Of a DNA stretch of 64,000 bases, positions 27,629-37,668 are shown piece by piece (position 1 is the first letter of the stretch; every line of letters begins with the position of its first letter). The translations under genes were made by a program, and so were the position numbers. The DNA comes from Methylobacterium aquaticum (GTDB lineage Bacteria; Pseudomonadota; Alphaproteobacteria; Rhizobiales; Beijerinckiaceae): NCBI RefSeq assembly GCF_016804325.1, contig NZ_CP043627.1, positions 1,200,001 to 1,264,000 of the forward strand. The letters run 5' to 3'. Under the pieces are notes generated by a model that saw nothing but the letters and a program-made list of their open reading frames with translations, was not told the DNA's origin and made no database searches.

Positions 27629-30121
27629 ATGCGCTCCGTCCCCTCCCTGCCGATCGATGCCGTCCTCGGCGACCTCGCGGCCGCCCTCGCGGCCCCAGCC
27701 GGCCGGCCCAACGCGGTGCTGGTGGCCCCACCCGGCGCCGGCAAGACCACCCGGGTGCCGCTCGCCCTGCTGGAGGCGCCCTGGCGCGGCGACCGCCGCA
27801 TCATCCTGCTGGAGCCGCGCCGCCTCGCCGCCCGGGCGGCGGCCGAGCGCATGGCCGCGACCCTGGGCGAGGCTTTGGGCGAAACGGTGGGCCTGCGGGT
27901 CCGCCTCGGCTCCAAGGTCTCGGCCCGCACCCGGATCGAGGTCGTGACCGAGGGCGTGTTCGCCCGGATGATCCTGGACGACCCCGAGCTCGACGGCATC
28001 GCCGCGGTTCTGTTCGACGAGTTCCACGAACGCTCGCTCGATGCCGATCTCGGCCTGGCCTTGGCGCTCGACGCGCAAGGGGCCCTGCGGGAGGACCTGC
28101 GGCTCCTGGCGATGTCGGCGACGATCGACGGCGCCCGGGTCGCGGCGCTCATGGGCGACGCCCCGGTGATCCTGTCCGAGGGCCGGGCCTTCCCGGTCGA
28201 GACCCGCCATCTCGATCGCGACCCGCGGGAGCGCATCGAGGATGCGGTGACCGACGCGGTGATGCGGGCGCTGCGGGCCGAGCCGGGCTCGGTCCTGGCC
28301 TTCCTGCCGGGACAGGCCGAAATCCGCCGCACCGAGGAGCGCCTGCGCGAGCGCCTGACCGATTTCCCCGAGATCGACCTCGCCCCGCTCTACGGCGCCC
28401 TCGACCGGGCCGAGCAGGACCGGGCGGTGCGGCCGAGCCCGGCGGGGCGGCGCAAGGTCGTGCTCGCCACCGCGATCGCCGAGACCTCGCTCACCATCGA
28501 GGGGGTGCGGGTGGTGGTCGATTCCGGCCTCGCCCGGGTGCCGGTCTACGAGCCGGATCTCGGGCTCACCCGCCTCGTCACCCAGCGCGCCTCCCGCGCT
28601 TCCGTCGATCAGCGCAGGGGCCGCGCCGGCCGCACGCAGGCGGGCATCTGCTACCGGCTGTGGCCGGAGGCGGCCACCGGCGCCCTCGACCCCTTCACCC
28701 GGCCCGAGATCCTGGCCGCCGACCTCGCGGGGCTGGTCCTCGATTGCGCCGCCTGGGGCGTCGCCGACCCGACCACCCTGCCCTTCCTCGATCCGCCCCC
28801 GGCCCCGGCGCTTGCGGAAGCCCGCGCGCTGCTCGCCGGCCTCGACGCCCTCGACGGCGACGGCCGCCTGACCGCGTCGGGCCGGGCCTTGCGCGCCCTT
28901 CCGCTGCCGCCGCGCCTCGCCCGGATGGTGGTGAGCGCGGCGGAGCGCGGGCGGGACGCGGCCCGCGCCGCCGCCGACCTGGCGGCGGTGCTGGTGGAAC
29001 GCGGCCTCGGCGGCGACGCGGTCGACCTCACCGACCGGGTCGAGCGCTACCGCCGCGACCGCTCGGCCCGGGCCGAGGACATGCGCCGCCTCGCCGCCGG
29101 CTGGGCCAGAATTGCCACCGGCATGGTCGCCCCGGCGGGGCCGGCCGATACTCCGGACACCGGCACGCTGCTGGCCTTGGCCTATCCGGACCGGATCGCC
29201 CGGGCTCGCGGCAAGCCGGGCGACTACGTGCTGGCCAACGGCCGCGGCGGCGCCCTCGATCCGGCCGCCGCGCTCGCCCGCGAGCCGTTCCTGGCGGTGG
29301 CCGAGATCGTCGGCAAGGCCTCGTCGGCGCGCATCCTGGCCGCCGCGCCGATCGCGCTGTCGGCCATCGAGGCGCTGTTTTCCGACCGGATCGAGGCCCG
29401 CACCCGGGTCGAGTTCGATTCCGAGGCCCGCGCCCTGCGCGCCCGCGCCCAGCGCCGCCTCGGCGCCGTCTCGCTCGCCGAGCGGATCCTGCCGGTCCCG
29501 ACCGATGCCGACAGCGCCGCGATCCTCGCCCGCGGGCTTGCCGGCCTCGGGGTCGGCGCCCTGCCCTGGTCGAAGGCGGCACAGCAATGGCGCGAGCGGG
29601 TGATGTTCCTGCGCGGCGCCGAGGGGGAGCCCTGGCCCGACCTCTCGGATGCCTCCCTCGCCGAGACCCTGCCCGACTGGCTCGGGCCGCATCTGACCGG
29701 CCTCACCCGCCTCGACGAGATCGGCGCCGACCGGCTCTCGGAGGCCCTGCACGACCTCGTGCCCTGGAACCTTCGCGCCCGCCTCGACGCCGAGGCGCCG
29801 ACCCATCTCGAGGTGCCGACCGGCTCGCGCATCCCGGTCGATTACGCCGCCGAGGGCGGTCCGGCGGTCGCCGTGCGGGTGCAGGAACTGTTCGGTCTCA
29901 CCCGCCACCCGACCATCGGCGGCGGCCGCGTGCCGCTCGTGCTGCACCTGCTCTCCCCGGCCCAGCGCCCGATCCAGATCACCCGCGACCTGCCGGGCTT
30001 CTGGCGCGGCTCCTGGGGCGCGGTGCGCGCCGACATGCGCGGGCAGTATCCCCGCCACCCCTGGCCCGAGGATCCGACCACCGCCCCGCCGACCCGGCGG
30101 GCGAAGCCGAGGGGGACGTGA
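27629..30121 (+). CDS. hrpB: ATP-dependent helicase HrpB
   Basis: DEAH-family RNA helicase-like protein of 830 residues. The motifs are in order: Walker A in VAPPGAGKTTRVPLALL (near residue 40), Ia in LEPRRLAARAAAERM, the DEAH-type box as DEFHERSLDADLGL, SAT in AMSATIDG, motif V in VLATAIAETSLTIEGV, and motif VI in QRRGRAGRTQAGICYRL. The C-terminal HrpB domain includes PIPVDYAAEGGPAVAVRVQELFG (broken here into IPVDYAAEGGP and VRVQELFG) and FWRGSWGAVRADMRGQYPRHPWPEDP. Its cell role is poorly known. The start at MRSVPSLPIDAVL gives normal length. Confidence 0.95.
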   Translation: MRSVPSLPIDAVLGDLAAALAAPAGRPNAVLVAPPGAGKTTRVPLALLEAPWRGDRRIILLEPRRLAARAAAERMAATLGEALGETVGLRVRLGSKVSARTRIEVVTEGVFARMILDDPELDGIAAVLFDEFHERSLDADLGLALALDAQGALREDLRLLAMSATIDGARVAALMGDAPVILSEGRAFPVETRHLDRDPRERIEDAVTDAVMRALRAEPGSVLAFLPGQAEIRRTEERLRERLTDFPEIDLAPLYGALDRAEQDRAVRPSPAGRRKVVLATAIAETSLTIEGVRVVVDSGLARVPVYEPDLGLTRLVTQRASRASVDQRRGRAGRTQAGICYRLWPEAATGALDPFTRPEILAADLAGLVLDCAAWGVADPTTLPFLDPPPAPALAEARALLAGLDALDGDGRLTASGRALRALPLPPRLARMVVSAAERGRDAARAAADLAAVLVERGLGGDAVDLTDRVERYRRDRSARAEDMRRLAAGWARIATGMVAPAGPADTPDTGTLLALAYPDRIARARGKPGDYVLANGRGGALDPAAALAREPFLAVAEIVGKASSARILAAAPIALSAIEALFSDRIEARTRVEFDSEARALRARAQRRLGAVSLAERILPVPTDADSAAILARGLAGLGVGALPWSKAAQQWRERVMFLRGAEGEPWPDLSDASLAETLPDWLGPHLTGLTRLDEIGADRLSEALHDLVPWNLRARLDAEAPTHLEVPTGSRIPVDYAAEGGPAVAVRVQELFGLTRHPTIGGGRVPLVLHLLSPAQRPIQITRDLPGFWRGSWGAVRADMRGQYPRHPWPEDPTTAPPTRRAKPRGT

Positions 30122-30159
30122 AGCGGAATCCGACCCGGCAGGGAAGCCGAACCAACTTA

Positions 30160-31334
30160 TACCAACGGCCGGTGAGTGTGACTCGGCGTGTTGCTCCGCG
30201 GCTTGGCTTCTGATTCGGTTGCCGGATCAGGAGAGATCGCCATGGCCGGGATCGCTATCACCCGCACGGATTTGACCGCCGAGGAGTTGCGCGCGGCCTC
30301 CTCCAAGGCACCGAGCATTCCGGCGGCCCGTCGGATGCTGGCGCTCGCTCTGGTGCTGGAGGGCGCCGACCGCACCAGAGCGGCCCGCTCCTGTGGGATG
30401 GACCGCCAGACCCTGCGCGACTGGGTGCATCGCTACAACGCCGAGGGTCTGGCGGGTCTGCGCGACCGTAAGGCGCCGGGCCGCGCCGCCAAGCTGACGC
30501 CCGAGCAGATGCAGCAACTCGCCGCCCTGGTCGAGGCGGGGCCGGACGTGGACACGGATGGCGTGGTGCGCTGGCGCCGGGTCGACCTGCAGGCGCGCAT
30601 CAGGGAGCTGTTCGGGGTCGAGATGCACGAGCGTACGGTCGGCAAGCACTTGGCCAAGCTCGGCTTCGTGCGGCTCTCGGTGCGCCCGCAGCATCCCAAG
30701 GCCGACGAGGCGGCACAGAAGGCTTTTAAAAAACCTTCGCCTCGCGGGTGACGGAACTCCTCCCCGAGACCGCCCACGGCAAGCCGCTCGAGATCTGGTT
30801 CCAGGACGAGGCCCGCGTCGGCCAGCAGGGCACGCTGACGCGGGTCTGGGCGCGCAAGGGGACACGCCCGCGAGCGCCGCGCGACCAGCGCTACAAGTGG
30901 ACATACCTGTTCGGAGCGGCCTGCCCGGCGCGGGGCACCAGCGCGGCTCTGGTGCTGCCGACGGTCAACACCGCGATGATGTCGCTGCATCTGGCCGAGA
31001 TCAGCCGGCAGGTGGCGCCTGGCGCGCACGCGATCCTGGTGCTGGACGGGGCTGGCTATCACGGCACCGCCAAGAAGCCTCGCCCGCGCGGCCTGGTGGT
31101 GCCGGACAACATCACGTTGCTACACTTGCCGGCCTCGTCTCCAGAGCTGAACCCGATCGAGTTGGTCTGGCAGTACCTGCGCCAGAACAAGCTCGCCCAC
31201 CGGGTCTACCGCACCTACCAGCAGATCGTCGACGCCTGCTGCGACGCCTGGAACTTCTTCGCCAACGACCCAGACCTCGTCACCTCCATCACCGCGCGGG
31301 ACTGGGCACAGGTCAAACTTTAGGGCCGTTGGTA
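30160..31334. mobile_element. IS630-family insertion sequence
   Basis: The element is bounded by TA dinucleotides (30160-30161 and 31333-31334), with short inverted ends CCAACGGCC and GGCCGTTGG directly inside. TA target duplication is the rule for IS630/Tc1-type elements. It carries one transposase gene in two overlapping frames. To its right lies a family A palindrome that lacks its left outer arm exactly at the IS end. Confidence 0.92.
30242..31323 (+). CDS. IS630-family transposase, made by -1 frameshifting (orfA/orfB)
   Basis: The first frame (30242-30751) encodes the DNA-binding part with a winged helix: RTRAARSCGMDRQTLRDWVHRYNAEGL and ELFGVEMHERTVGKHLAKLGF. The second frame (ending 31323) encodes the DDE catalytic domain: IWFQDEARVG, LVLDGAGYHG and LHLPASSPELNPIELVWQYL hold the catalytic Asp, Asp and Glu. 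The switch site is a TTTTAAAAAAC stretch at 30724-30734. A -1 slip there gives FKKTFASRVTELLPE, which matches the family. Such slippery A runs are used by many IS630 elements, so this is likely programmed rather than damage. The fused product would be about 360 residues, and all catalytic residues are present. Confidence 0.9.
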
Positions 31335-31448
31335 TCAGTCGATCGCAGATCGACTGACCTCGAAGGAGGGCTCCAGAAGTCTCGGCGACCCCTGGAGCCC
31401 TCCTTCGAGGCTCACTTCGTTCGCACCTCAGGATGAGGTCGCGGATGG
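31335..31448. repeat. Palindromic intergenic repeat, family A, copy 3, cut at the IS630 end
   Basis: Contains TCAGTCGATCGCAGATCGACTGA, shown here as two parts, TCAGTCGATC and GATCGACTGA. The inner arms are CCTCGAAGGAGGGCTCCAG and CTGGAGCCCTCCTTCGAGG, and the right outer arm is CACCTCAGGATGAGG. The matching left outer arm CCTCATCCTGAGGTG is missing; the IS begins there instead. Confidence 0.85.
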
Positions 31449-31536
31449 TGAAGCTGGAGCAGCAGACGAGCGGTCCTATCGTGAATTGCAGCGTTGAGCT
31501 CAGACGCCGCTCGGCACCTGTTCTTGAGCCGCATGG

Positions 31537-31568
31537 CTTGCGACGAACCATTATTGCTTCGTCGCAAG
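31537..31568 (-). terminator. Hairpin just after the phosphatase gene
   Basis: CTTGCGACGAA pairs perfectly with TTCGTCGCAAG around a ten-base loop, five bases beyond the stop codon of the minus-strand phosphatase gene. No clear T run follows. Confidence 0.5.
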
Positions 31569-31573
31569 ACGAT

Positions 31574-32155
31574 CTAAGCTGCCAACGCCGCATCCACCTC
31601 CCGTCCGCGCCCCAAGCCCCGCATCAGCTCGACGAGATGCGGGCGCACCCGCAGCTGCTCGGCGTGGAGCCGCCGCACGGCTTCCGTGAGGCTGCCGTCA
31701 TAGCCCAAAGCCTCGTCCGCGAAGGCGATCATCCGGGCATTGGGCCAGGCCTTTTCGCGCAGATCATGAACCTTGGCGACGACCGCCTCCGCGTCGAGGT
31801 TGGGATGGGACTGGCCGAGCAGCATCGTCATCGCAGCGGTGGAGCGGGAGATGCCGGCATGGCAGTGGATCAGGAGATGCGTCTTGCGCGCCGCCCGCTC
31901 GGCCGCCAGGTCCTCGCCGAAGCGCAGGATCGCCTCGACGTCCCGGCGCTCGGGCAGGATCTGGCCGTCGGTCGGCTCGATGATGTCGTGGAAGCGTAAG
32001 GTGGTGCGGTGATGCGCGTCGTAGGCGCCGAAGGCCTCGGGCTCGGGCCAGGCCGGATCGAGGATCGACAGCACGTGGGTGACGCCGCGGGTCGAGTGGT
32101 GGCCCAGTTCCTCGAGGCCGCAGACCGTGTGCAGGGAGATCGGTTCGGGCTTCAC
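31574..32155 (-). CDS. Dual-specificity/tyrosine phosphatase-like protein
   Basis: Cytoplasmic protein of 193 residues with the cysteine phosphatase active-site loop HCHAGISRST (HCxxGxxRS type) near residue 97. Upstream, HHRTTLRFHDIIEPTDGQILPER provides a plausible general-acid region, and AMTMLLGQSHPNLDAEAVV follows, typical of bacterial DSP-like proteins. The start is GTG 32155. The physiological substrate is unknown. The gene is divergent from a TRAP binding-protein gene, with about 235 bases between them. Confidence 0.85.
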   Translation of the reverse strand: MKPEPISLHTVCGLEELGHHSTRGVTHVLSILDPAWPEPEAFGAYDAHHRTTLRFHDIIEPTDGQILPERRDVEAILRFGEDLAAERAARKTHLLIHCHAGISRSTAAMTMLLGQSHPNLDAEAVVAKVHDLREKAWPNARMIAFADEALGYDGSLTEAVRRLHAEQLRVRPHLVELMRGLGRGREVDAALAA

Positions 32156-32389
32156 GGCGGGTCGCGCTCCGGCGAGGGGTGGCGCGCGAGGGCGCCGCGG
32201 GATCGGCCGGGCTTACCATGGGGCTGGCTCCGGCACGAGAGACTTGCCCACCCGCGTCTTGCCCACCCAAGCGTCTTGCCCGCACGAACGCCTTGCACCG
32301 CGGCACGACGCGCGGGCCTGAGGTGCGCTTTCATCGGAAGCGCGCTACCTGTGGGCAGGTCGAGGGCATCGGTGCCGATCGAGGAGAGC

Positions 32390-33475
<1,086 letters not shown>

Positions 33476-33547
33476 TCGACGATCCGCCGGAAGACGACTT
33501 GCAAGAGGACGACTTGCCAGAAGACGGCCTGCCCGGGCCGGGGCCGC

Positions 33548-33739
33548 CTATTCGGCGGCCTCCTCGCCCGGCAGGGTGCCGCGGCCTTCTTCCCGCATCA
33601 GCGCCCGCACGACGCTCGGCACCGCCTCCAGGGCTCCGGCCAGGGTCTCGTCGGCCACGAACAGGCTCTTGATCTCCGGGCTGGTGATGCAGACGAGGCC
33701 TTCCCCGCTCTCCTCGACCCGCAAAGTGAATTGCCGCAT
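33548..33739 (-). CDS. Small HicB-like protein (63 residues)
   Basis: Short protein, MRQFTLRVEESGEGLVCITS, then PEIKSLFVADETLAGALEAVPSVVRALMREEG, shown here in pieces. The pattern of two strands, a PEI/PDL-like turn and an amphipathic helix is that of the HicB-type partial RNase-H fold found in antitoxins. No DNA-binding domain is attached and no hicA toxin gene is adjacent, so it is an orphan. It ends convergent with the TRAP binding-protein gene. Function unknown. Confidence 0.65.
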   Translation of the reverse strand: MRQFTLRVEESGEGLVCITSPEIKSLFVADETLAGALEAVPSVVRALMREEGRGTLPGEEAAE

Positions 33740-33887
33740 CGCTCGACCGCTCCCTTACGCCCGGCTCCGATCGCCCCGCGATGCACGAGGCGGGCCAGCG
33801 CAGGGGAACAACGCGGAGCGCGGCCATAAGCTCCGCCGGCCGAAGAGGAAGCCGGCCGGAATCCCGTCACCGAAGCATCGGGCCAAG

Positions 33888-33913
33888 AAAAAAGGCCGCC
33901 CTTGCGAGCGGCC
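33888..33913 (-). terminator. Intrinsic terminator on the minus strand with no assigned gene
   Basis: Read on the minus strand: GGCCGC, a short loop, GCGGCC, then TTTTTT. The plus strand shows the run of six A at 33888-33893 before the stem. It would end a transcript coming from the photolyase upstream region. Confidence 0.7.
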
Positions 33914-33947
33914 CGAAGTCTAGGGAGGAAACGCCCAAGAAGGGCAG

Positions 33948-33974
33948 CGGTATCGCGACGTCATCGCGATACCG
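33948..33974. other. Strong palindrome upstream of the photolyase gene
   Basis: CGGTATCGCGA and TCGCGATACCG form an 11-pair perfect inverted repeat around a five-base centre. It could be an operator or the hairpin of a small RNA. Confidence 0.5.
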
Positions 33975-34118
33975 CACCGCAACACCATAAATCCGCGCCG
34001 CCGGATGGCAAGGCGCGATTGTCGGCAGCGTTGCCACTTTCGCGGGCAGCGGCGGCGCGCCGCGCTGGATCGGGCCCCGCCACGGCCTAGTTTGCGCCGG
34101 GTGGACGGGGGCGTGGGA

Positions 34119-35504
34119 ATGGCGATTCAGGCAGGGCGGATCAAGGTTCTGAAGGACGTGGCGCCGCGGGAGGGCGCCTACGTGCTCTACCTGATGCAGC
34201 AGGGCATGCGCAGCCGCGACAACCCGGCCCTGGAATTCGCCGTCGAGGAGGCCAACCGCCTCGGGCTGCCGGTGGTGGCCGGGTTCGGGCTCCTCGACGG
34301 CGGCGCCCATTTCCCCGAGGCCAACGCCCGGCACTACGCCTTCCTGCTCCAGGGCCTCGCCGACGCCAAGGCCGGGCTGGAACGCCGCGGCATCGCCTTC
34401 GTCCTGCGCCGCGCCACCCCGGCGAAAGCGGCCCTCGCCCTCGGCAAGAACGCCGCGATGCTGGTGCTGGATCGCGGCTACCTGACGATCCAGAAGAGTT
34501 GGTACGCCGAGATCGAGAAGCGGTTCGACGGCCGGCTGGTCCAGGTCGAGGGCGACGTGGTGGTGCCGGTCGAGGTCGCGTCGCAAAAGCACGAATTCGC
34601 CGCCCGGACCCTGCGGCCCAAGCTCCACAAGACCTGGGAGCCCTATCTGGCGCCGTTGCGGGCACGAAAGGTCAAGCATCCGGCCGACGACCTCGATCTG
34701 GCGAGCGACATCGACGTCTCGGATCCCGAGGCGGCGCTCGCCGCGATGACGCTCGACCGTTCCGTGCCGCCGGTGCGCCGCTTCCGCGGCGGCGAGACGG
34801 AAGCCTATCGCCGGCTGGAGGCCTATCTCGCCGGGCCCTTCGCCGATTACGGCACGGTGCGCAACCGGCCCGAGGCGGGGGCGGCCTCGCACCTGAGCCC
34901 CTACCTGCATTTCGGCCAGATCTCGCCGGTGGCCGCCGCCCTCAAGGTGCAGGCGGCCAAGACCGGCGGACCGGAGGACCGGGCGGCGTTCCTGGAGGAG
35001 CTGATCGTCCGGCGCGAACTGGCGATGAACCACGTCCACACCAATCCCGGCTACGACCGCTACGAGACGGCGTTGCCGGACTGGTCCCGCAAGGCTCTGG
35101 CGGAACACGCCGACGATCCGCGCCCGCACCTCTACGACGAGGAGACGCTGGCCGAAGGCCGCACCCACGACGAGTACTGGAACGCCGCGATGCGCGAGAT
35201 GCGCGTCACCGGCTACATGCACAACCATCTGCGCATGTACTGGGGCAAGAAGATCCTCGAATGGTCGCCCTCGCCGGAAGAGGCGTTCTCGGTGAGCTTG
35301 CGGCTCAACAACCGCTACTTCCTCGACGGGCGCGACGCGAACTCCTTCACCAATATCGGCTGGCTGTTCGGCCTGCACGACCGGCCGTGGGGCCGGCGCA
35401 AGATGTTCGGCACCGTGCGCTATCTCGGGCCGAACACGCTGAAGAAATTCGACGCCAAGGCCTATCTGAAGGCGGTCGACGAATTGTGCGAGGCGGAGGA
35501 GTGA
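34119..35504 (+). CDS. phr: Class II CPD photolyase (deoxyribodipyrimidine photolyase)
   Basis: FAD enzyme of 461 residues that uses blue light to split cyclobutane pyrimidine dimers. The N-terminal antenna/Rossmann half begins with YVLYLMQQGMRSRDNPALEFAVEEA, as in class II enzymes. The FAD-binding half shows AASHLSPYLHFGQISP, FLEELIVRRELAMNHVHTNPGYD, then THDEYWNAAMREMRVTGYMHNHLRMYWGKKILEWS (in pieces here THDEYWNAAMREM and GYMHNHLRMYWGKKILEW), all class II hallmarks. Class II is the uncommon type among bacteria. trmD follows on the same strand after about 170 bases. The start MAIQAGRIKVLKD was preferred over an upstream low-complexity frame. Confidence 0.94.
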   Translation: MAIQAGRIKVLKDVAPREGAYVLYLMQQGMRSRDNPALEFAVEEANRLGLPVVAGFGLLDGGAHFPEANARHYAFLLQGLADAKAGLERRGIAFVLRRATPAKAALALGKNAAMLVLDRGYLTIQKSWYAEIEKRFDGRLVQVEGDVVVPVEVASQKHEFAARTLRPKLHKTWEPYLAPLRARKVKHPADDLDLASDIDVSDPEAALAAMTLDRSVPPVRRFRGGETEAYRRLEAYLAGPFADYGTVRNRPEAGAASHLSPYLHFGQISPVAAALKVQAAKTGGPEDRAAFLEELIVRRELAMNHVHTNPGYDRYETALPDWSRKALAEHADDPRPHLYDEETLAEGRTHDEYWNAAMREMRVTGYMHNHLRMYWGKKILEWSPSPEEAFSVSLRLNNRYFLDGRDANSFTNIGWLFGLHDRPWGRRKMFGTVRYLGPNTLKKFDAKAYLKAVDELCEAEE

Positions 35505-35674
35505 TACGACATCCGGACGATCACTTTCGGATCTCGTATCACCAGCCCGCACGGTGAAGCCGTAGGCTTCCCACGCTCGAGCGAAGCCGCGTTCCGCATC
35601 GCGACGCGATCGCTCGGAAAGCGTCCGAGACCCCGCACGGTTGACCGCCCTACGCGCCGGCGCCATCAACCCGC

Positions 35675-36406
35675 ATGACCTCCCCCACCCCCCTCGCGCC
35701 CTGGCGCACCACGATCCTGACCCTCTATCCCGAGATGTTCCCCGGCCATCTCGGGCTGTCGCTTGCCGGCGACGCCCTCGCCCGCGGGGCGTGGACCCTG
35801 GAGGCGCGCAACATCCGCGACCACGGAATCGGCCGGCACCGGGCGGTGGACGACACGCCGGCCGGCGGCGGAGCCGGGATGGTGTTGCGCTGCGACGTGC
35901 TCGCCGCGGCGATCGACGCGGCTTGCCCCCCCGACGACCCGCGCCCGCGCCTGCTGATGAGCCCGCGCGGCCGGCCGCTGAACCAGGGACGCGTCCGGGC
36001 GCTCAGCGAGGGGCCGGGCGTCGTCGTGGTCTGCGGCCGGTTCGAGGGCGTCGACGAGCGGGTGATCGCGGGACGCGCCCTCGAGGAGGTCTCGATCGGC
36101 GATTACGTCCTGTCGGGCGGCGAGCCCGCGGCCCTGGTGCTGCTCGATGCCTGCGTGCGGCTCCTGCCGGGGACGATGGGCAAGCACGCCTCCGGCGTCG
36201 AGGAGAGCTTCGAGAGCGGCGGCCTCGAATACCCGCACTACACGAGGCCGCGGGACTGGGAGGGACGGGAGATCCCCGAGGTGCTGACCGGCGGCAACCA
36301 CGCGGCGATCGCCCGCTGGCGGGCGGCGGAATCGGCCCGTATCACCCGGGAGCGGCGCCCGGACCTCGTCCCGGACCTCGGGGCGCGGGACCGCAGCCGG
36401 AAATAA
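35675..36406 (+). CDS. trmD: tRNA (guanine-N1)-methyltransferase TrmD
   Basis: SPOUT enzyme of 243 residues that makes m1G37 in tRNAs reading CNN codons, preventing +1 frameshifts. The trefoil-knot motifs are all present: [32 protein letters not shown] and [20 protein letters not shown], followed by the linker and [28 protein letters not shown] (in pieces [13 protein letters not shown] and [11 protein letters not shown]). The usual neighbours rpsP, rimM and rplS are absent here, so the gene has moved away from the ribosomal cluster. Confidence 0.97.
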   Translation: MTSPTPLAPWRTTILTLYPEMFPGHLGLSLAGDALARGAWTLEARNIRDHGIGRHRAVDDTPAGGGAGMVLRCDVLAAAIDAACPPDDPRPRLLMSPRGRPLNQGRVRALSEGPGVVVVCGRFEGVDERVIAGRALEEVSIGDYVLSGGEPAALVLLDACVRLLPGTMGKHASGVEESFESGGLEYPHYTRPRDWEGREIPEVLTGGNHAAIARWRAAESARITRERRPDLVPDLGARDRSRK

Positions 36407-36541
36407 ACCCCAGTGGAGTATAAGGGAAAAACAACCCAGGTAAATGTCCGCGCGGCCGGTCCTTCCTAGAGCCGGTCCGTCGCCTGGTCGCGTCGTCCCG
36501 GCGACGCCTGCCTCGCCCCCCGCCCGGACCGCCACGTCGCC

Positions 36542-37336
36542 ATGCCCGATTCCGCCCGTTACCTGCTGCACCGGCCCGAGATCCTGGAGCCCCTGCGCCG
36601 GGGCGAGGCGGCCCTCGACCGGGTGATGGAGGGGACCGGCCGCCTCTACCCGGCCGGACGGCTGCTGGTGGAGGCCGACAGCGCCAACACCACGATCTTC
36701 CGCCTGCGCAAGGGCTGGGTCGGCCGCCTGCGTACCCTGGAGGACGGGCGCAGCCAGTTCATCCTGATCTTCCTGCCCGGCGACCTGTTCGCGGTAAAGA
36801 GCCTGTTCGTCACCCACAGTCCGGATGCGATCCAGGCCCTGTCCGAGGTCCTGGTCGAGCAGGTCGACCACCGCACCCTGCGCGAGGCCTACGAGCGCGA
36901 CCCCGATCTCGCGACCCGCTGCATGTGGCAGGTGATCGAGGAGGAGCGCCGGCTGCACAACTGGGTCGTCGGTCTCGGCCGCGGCAGCGCCGACGAGCGC
37001 CTGGCGATGCTGCTGATCGACCTCCGCGGCCGCCTGATCCGCTCGGGGGGCCTGCCGGCGGGGGCGACGGCCTACGACCTGCCGATGACGCAGGAGCAGA
37101 TCGGCGACCATCTCGGCATCTCGAACGTGCACGTCAACCGGGTGCTGCGGGCCCTGCGGGAGGACGGCGTGGTCGCCATGCGGGGGCGGCGGGTGACGAT
37201 CGGCGACCTCGACGCCCTGGTGCGGATCGCCGGGCCGCTCCTCGACATCTCCGAGCGCGGCGCCCCGGACTTCGTCGGGCAGCGGGAGGCGGAAGCCGGC
37301 CAGGCGGGACGGGACGGCGACGATGCCGGCCGGTGA
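36542..37336 (+). CDS. Crp/Fnr family transcriptional regulator
   Basis: Regulator of 264 residues. The N-terminal cyclic-nucleotide-type beta barrel includes TTIFRLRKGWVGRLRTLEDGRSQFILIFLPGDLFAV. A long dimer helix leads to the winged helix LPMTQEQIGDHLGISNVHVNRVLRALREDGV, shown here as two pieces: LPMTQEQIGDHLGISNV and HVNRVLRALREDGV. There is no FNR-type Cys cluster, so oxygen sensing through an iron-sulfur cluster is unlikely. The effector is unknown. The C-terminal tail overlaps the start of a small gene by 14 bases, suggesting translational coupling. Confidence 0.9.
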   Translation: MPDSARYLLHRPEILEPLRRGEAALDRVMEGTGRLYPAGRLLVEADSANTTIFRLRKGWVGRLRTLEDGRSQFILIFLPGDLFAVKSLFVTHSPDAIQALSEVLVEQVDHRTLREAYERDPDLATRCMWQVIEEERRLHNWVVGLGRGSADERLAMLLIDLRGRLIRSGGLPAGATAYDLPMTQEQIGDHLGISNVHVNRVLRALREDGVVAMRGRRVTIGDLDALVRIAGPLLDISERGAPDFVGQREAEAGQAGRDGDDAGR

Positions 37337-37589
37337 GGACGGGATGGACCGGTCCCACGCCGCCGCGGGTCAGGCCGCCCTGATGCTGGTCGAGAGCCTG
37401 ATGCTCGCCCTCGTCGAGCGCGGGGTGATGCCGGCGGCCGAGCTGGTCGAGGCGGTGGAGACCGTGATCGAGACCAAGCGCCGTCTGGCCGAGGATGGGC
37501 ACGAGCCGGAGATCGCGGCCCGCGCCGCCGCGATGCTGGCCGGCATCGCCAACAGCCTCGCGGCGTCGGGGCCGGCGACGAAGGGTTGA
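37323..37589 (+). CDS. Small conserved-looking protein of unknown function (88 residues)
   Basis: Short, mostly helical protein with the core AALMLVESLMLALVERGVMP, then AAELVEAVETVIETKRRLAEDG and an Ala-rich C-terminus. It begins within the last codons of the crp-type gene (ATG 37323; ATG 37344 is an alternative). Coding character is supported by the strong third-position GC and by the coupling. I do not recognise a family. It may be a partner or modulator of the regulator, but that is only suggested by position. Confidence 0.65.
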   Translation: MPAGEDGMDRSHAAAGQAALMLVESLMLALVERGVMPAAELVEAVETVIETKRRLAEDGHEPEIAARAAAMLAGIANSLAASGPATKG

Positions 37590-37668
37590 TGCCGGGGGGC
37601 CGATACACCCTGGCGCCGCACCGGTGCCGCGGGGTATCGCTCGCCCGGCATCCACCGGAGCCAAGTCC

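Larger units (their letters stand above)
33740..34118. other. Gene-free region before the photolyase gene
   Basis: About 380 bases. It contains an intrinsic terminator for the minus strand (33888-33913) and an 11-pair hairpin (33948-33974), although no minus-strand gene that would need this terminator is visible. See the findings. Confidence 0.5.

Noticed and set aside
27422..30058. Minus-strand frame of 878 codons over hrpB
   Set aside because: Antisense shadow of the helicase gene; composition is rich in Gly, His and Arg without motifs.
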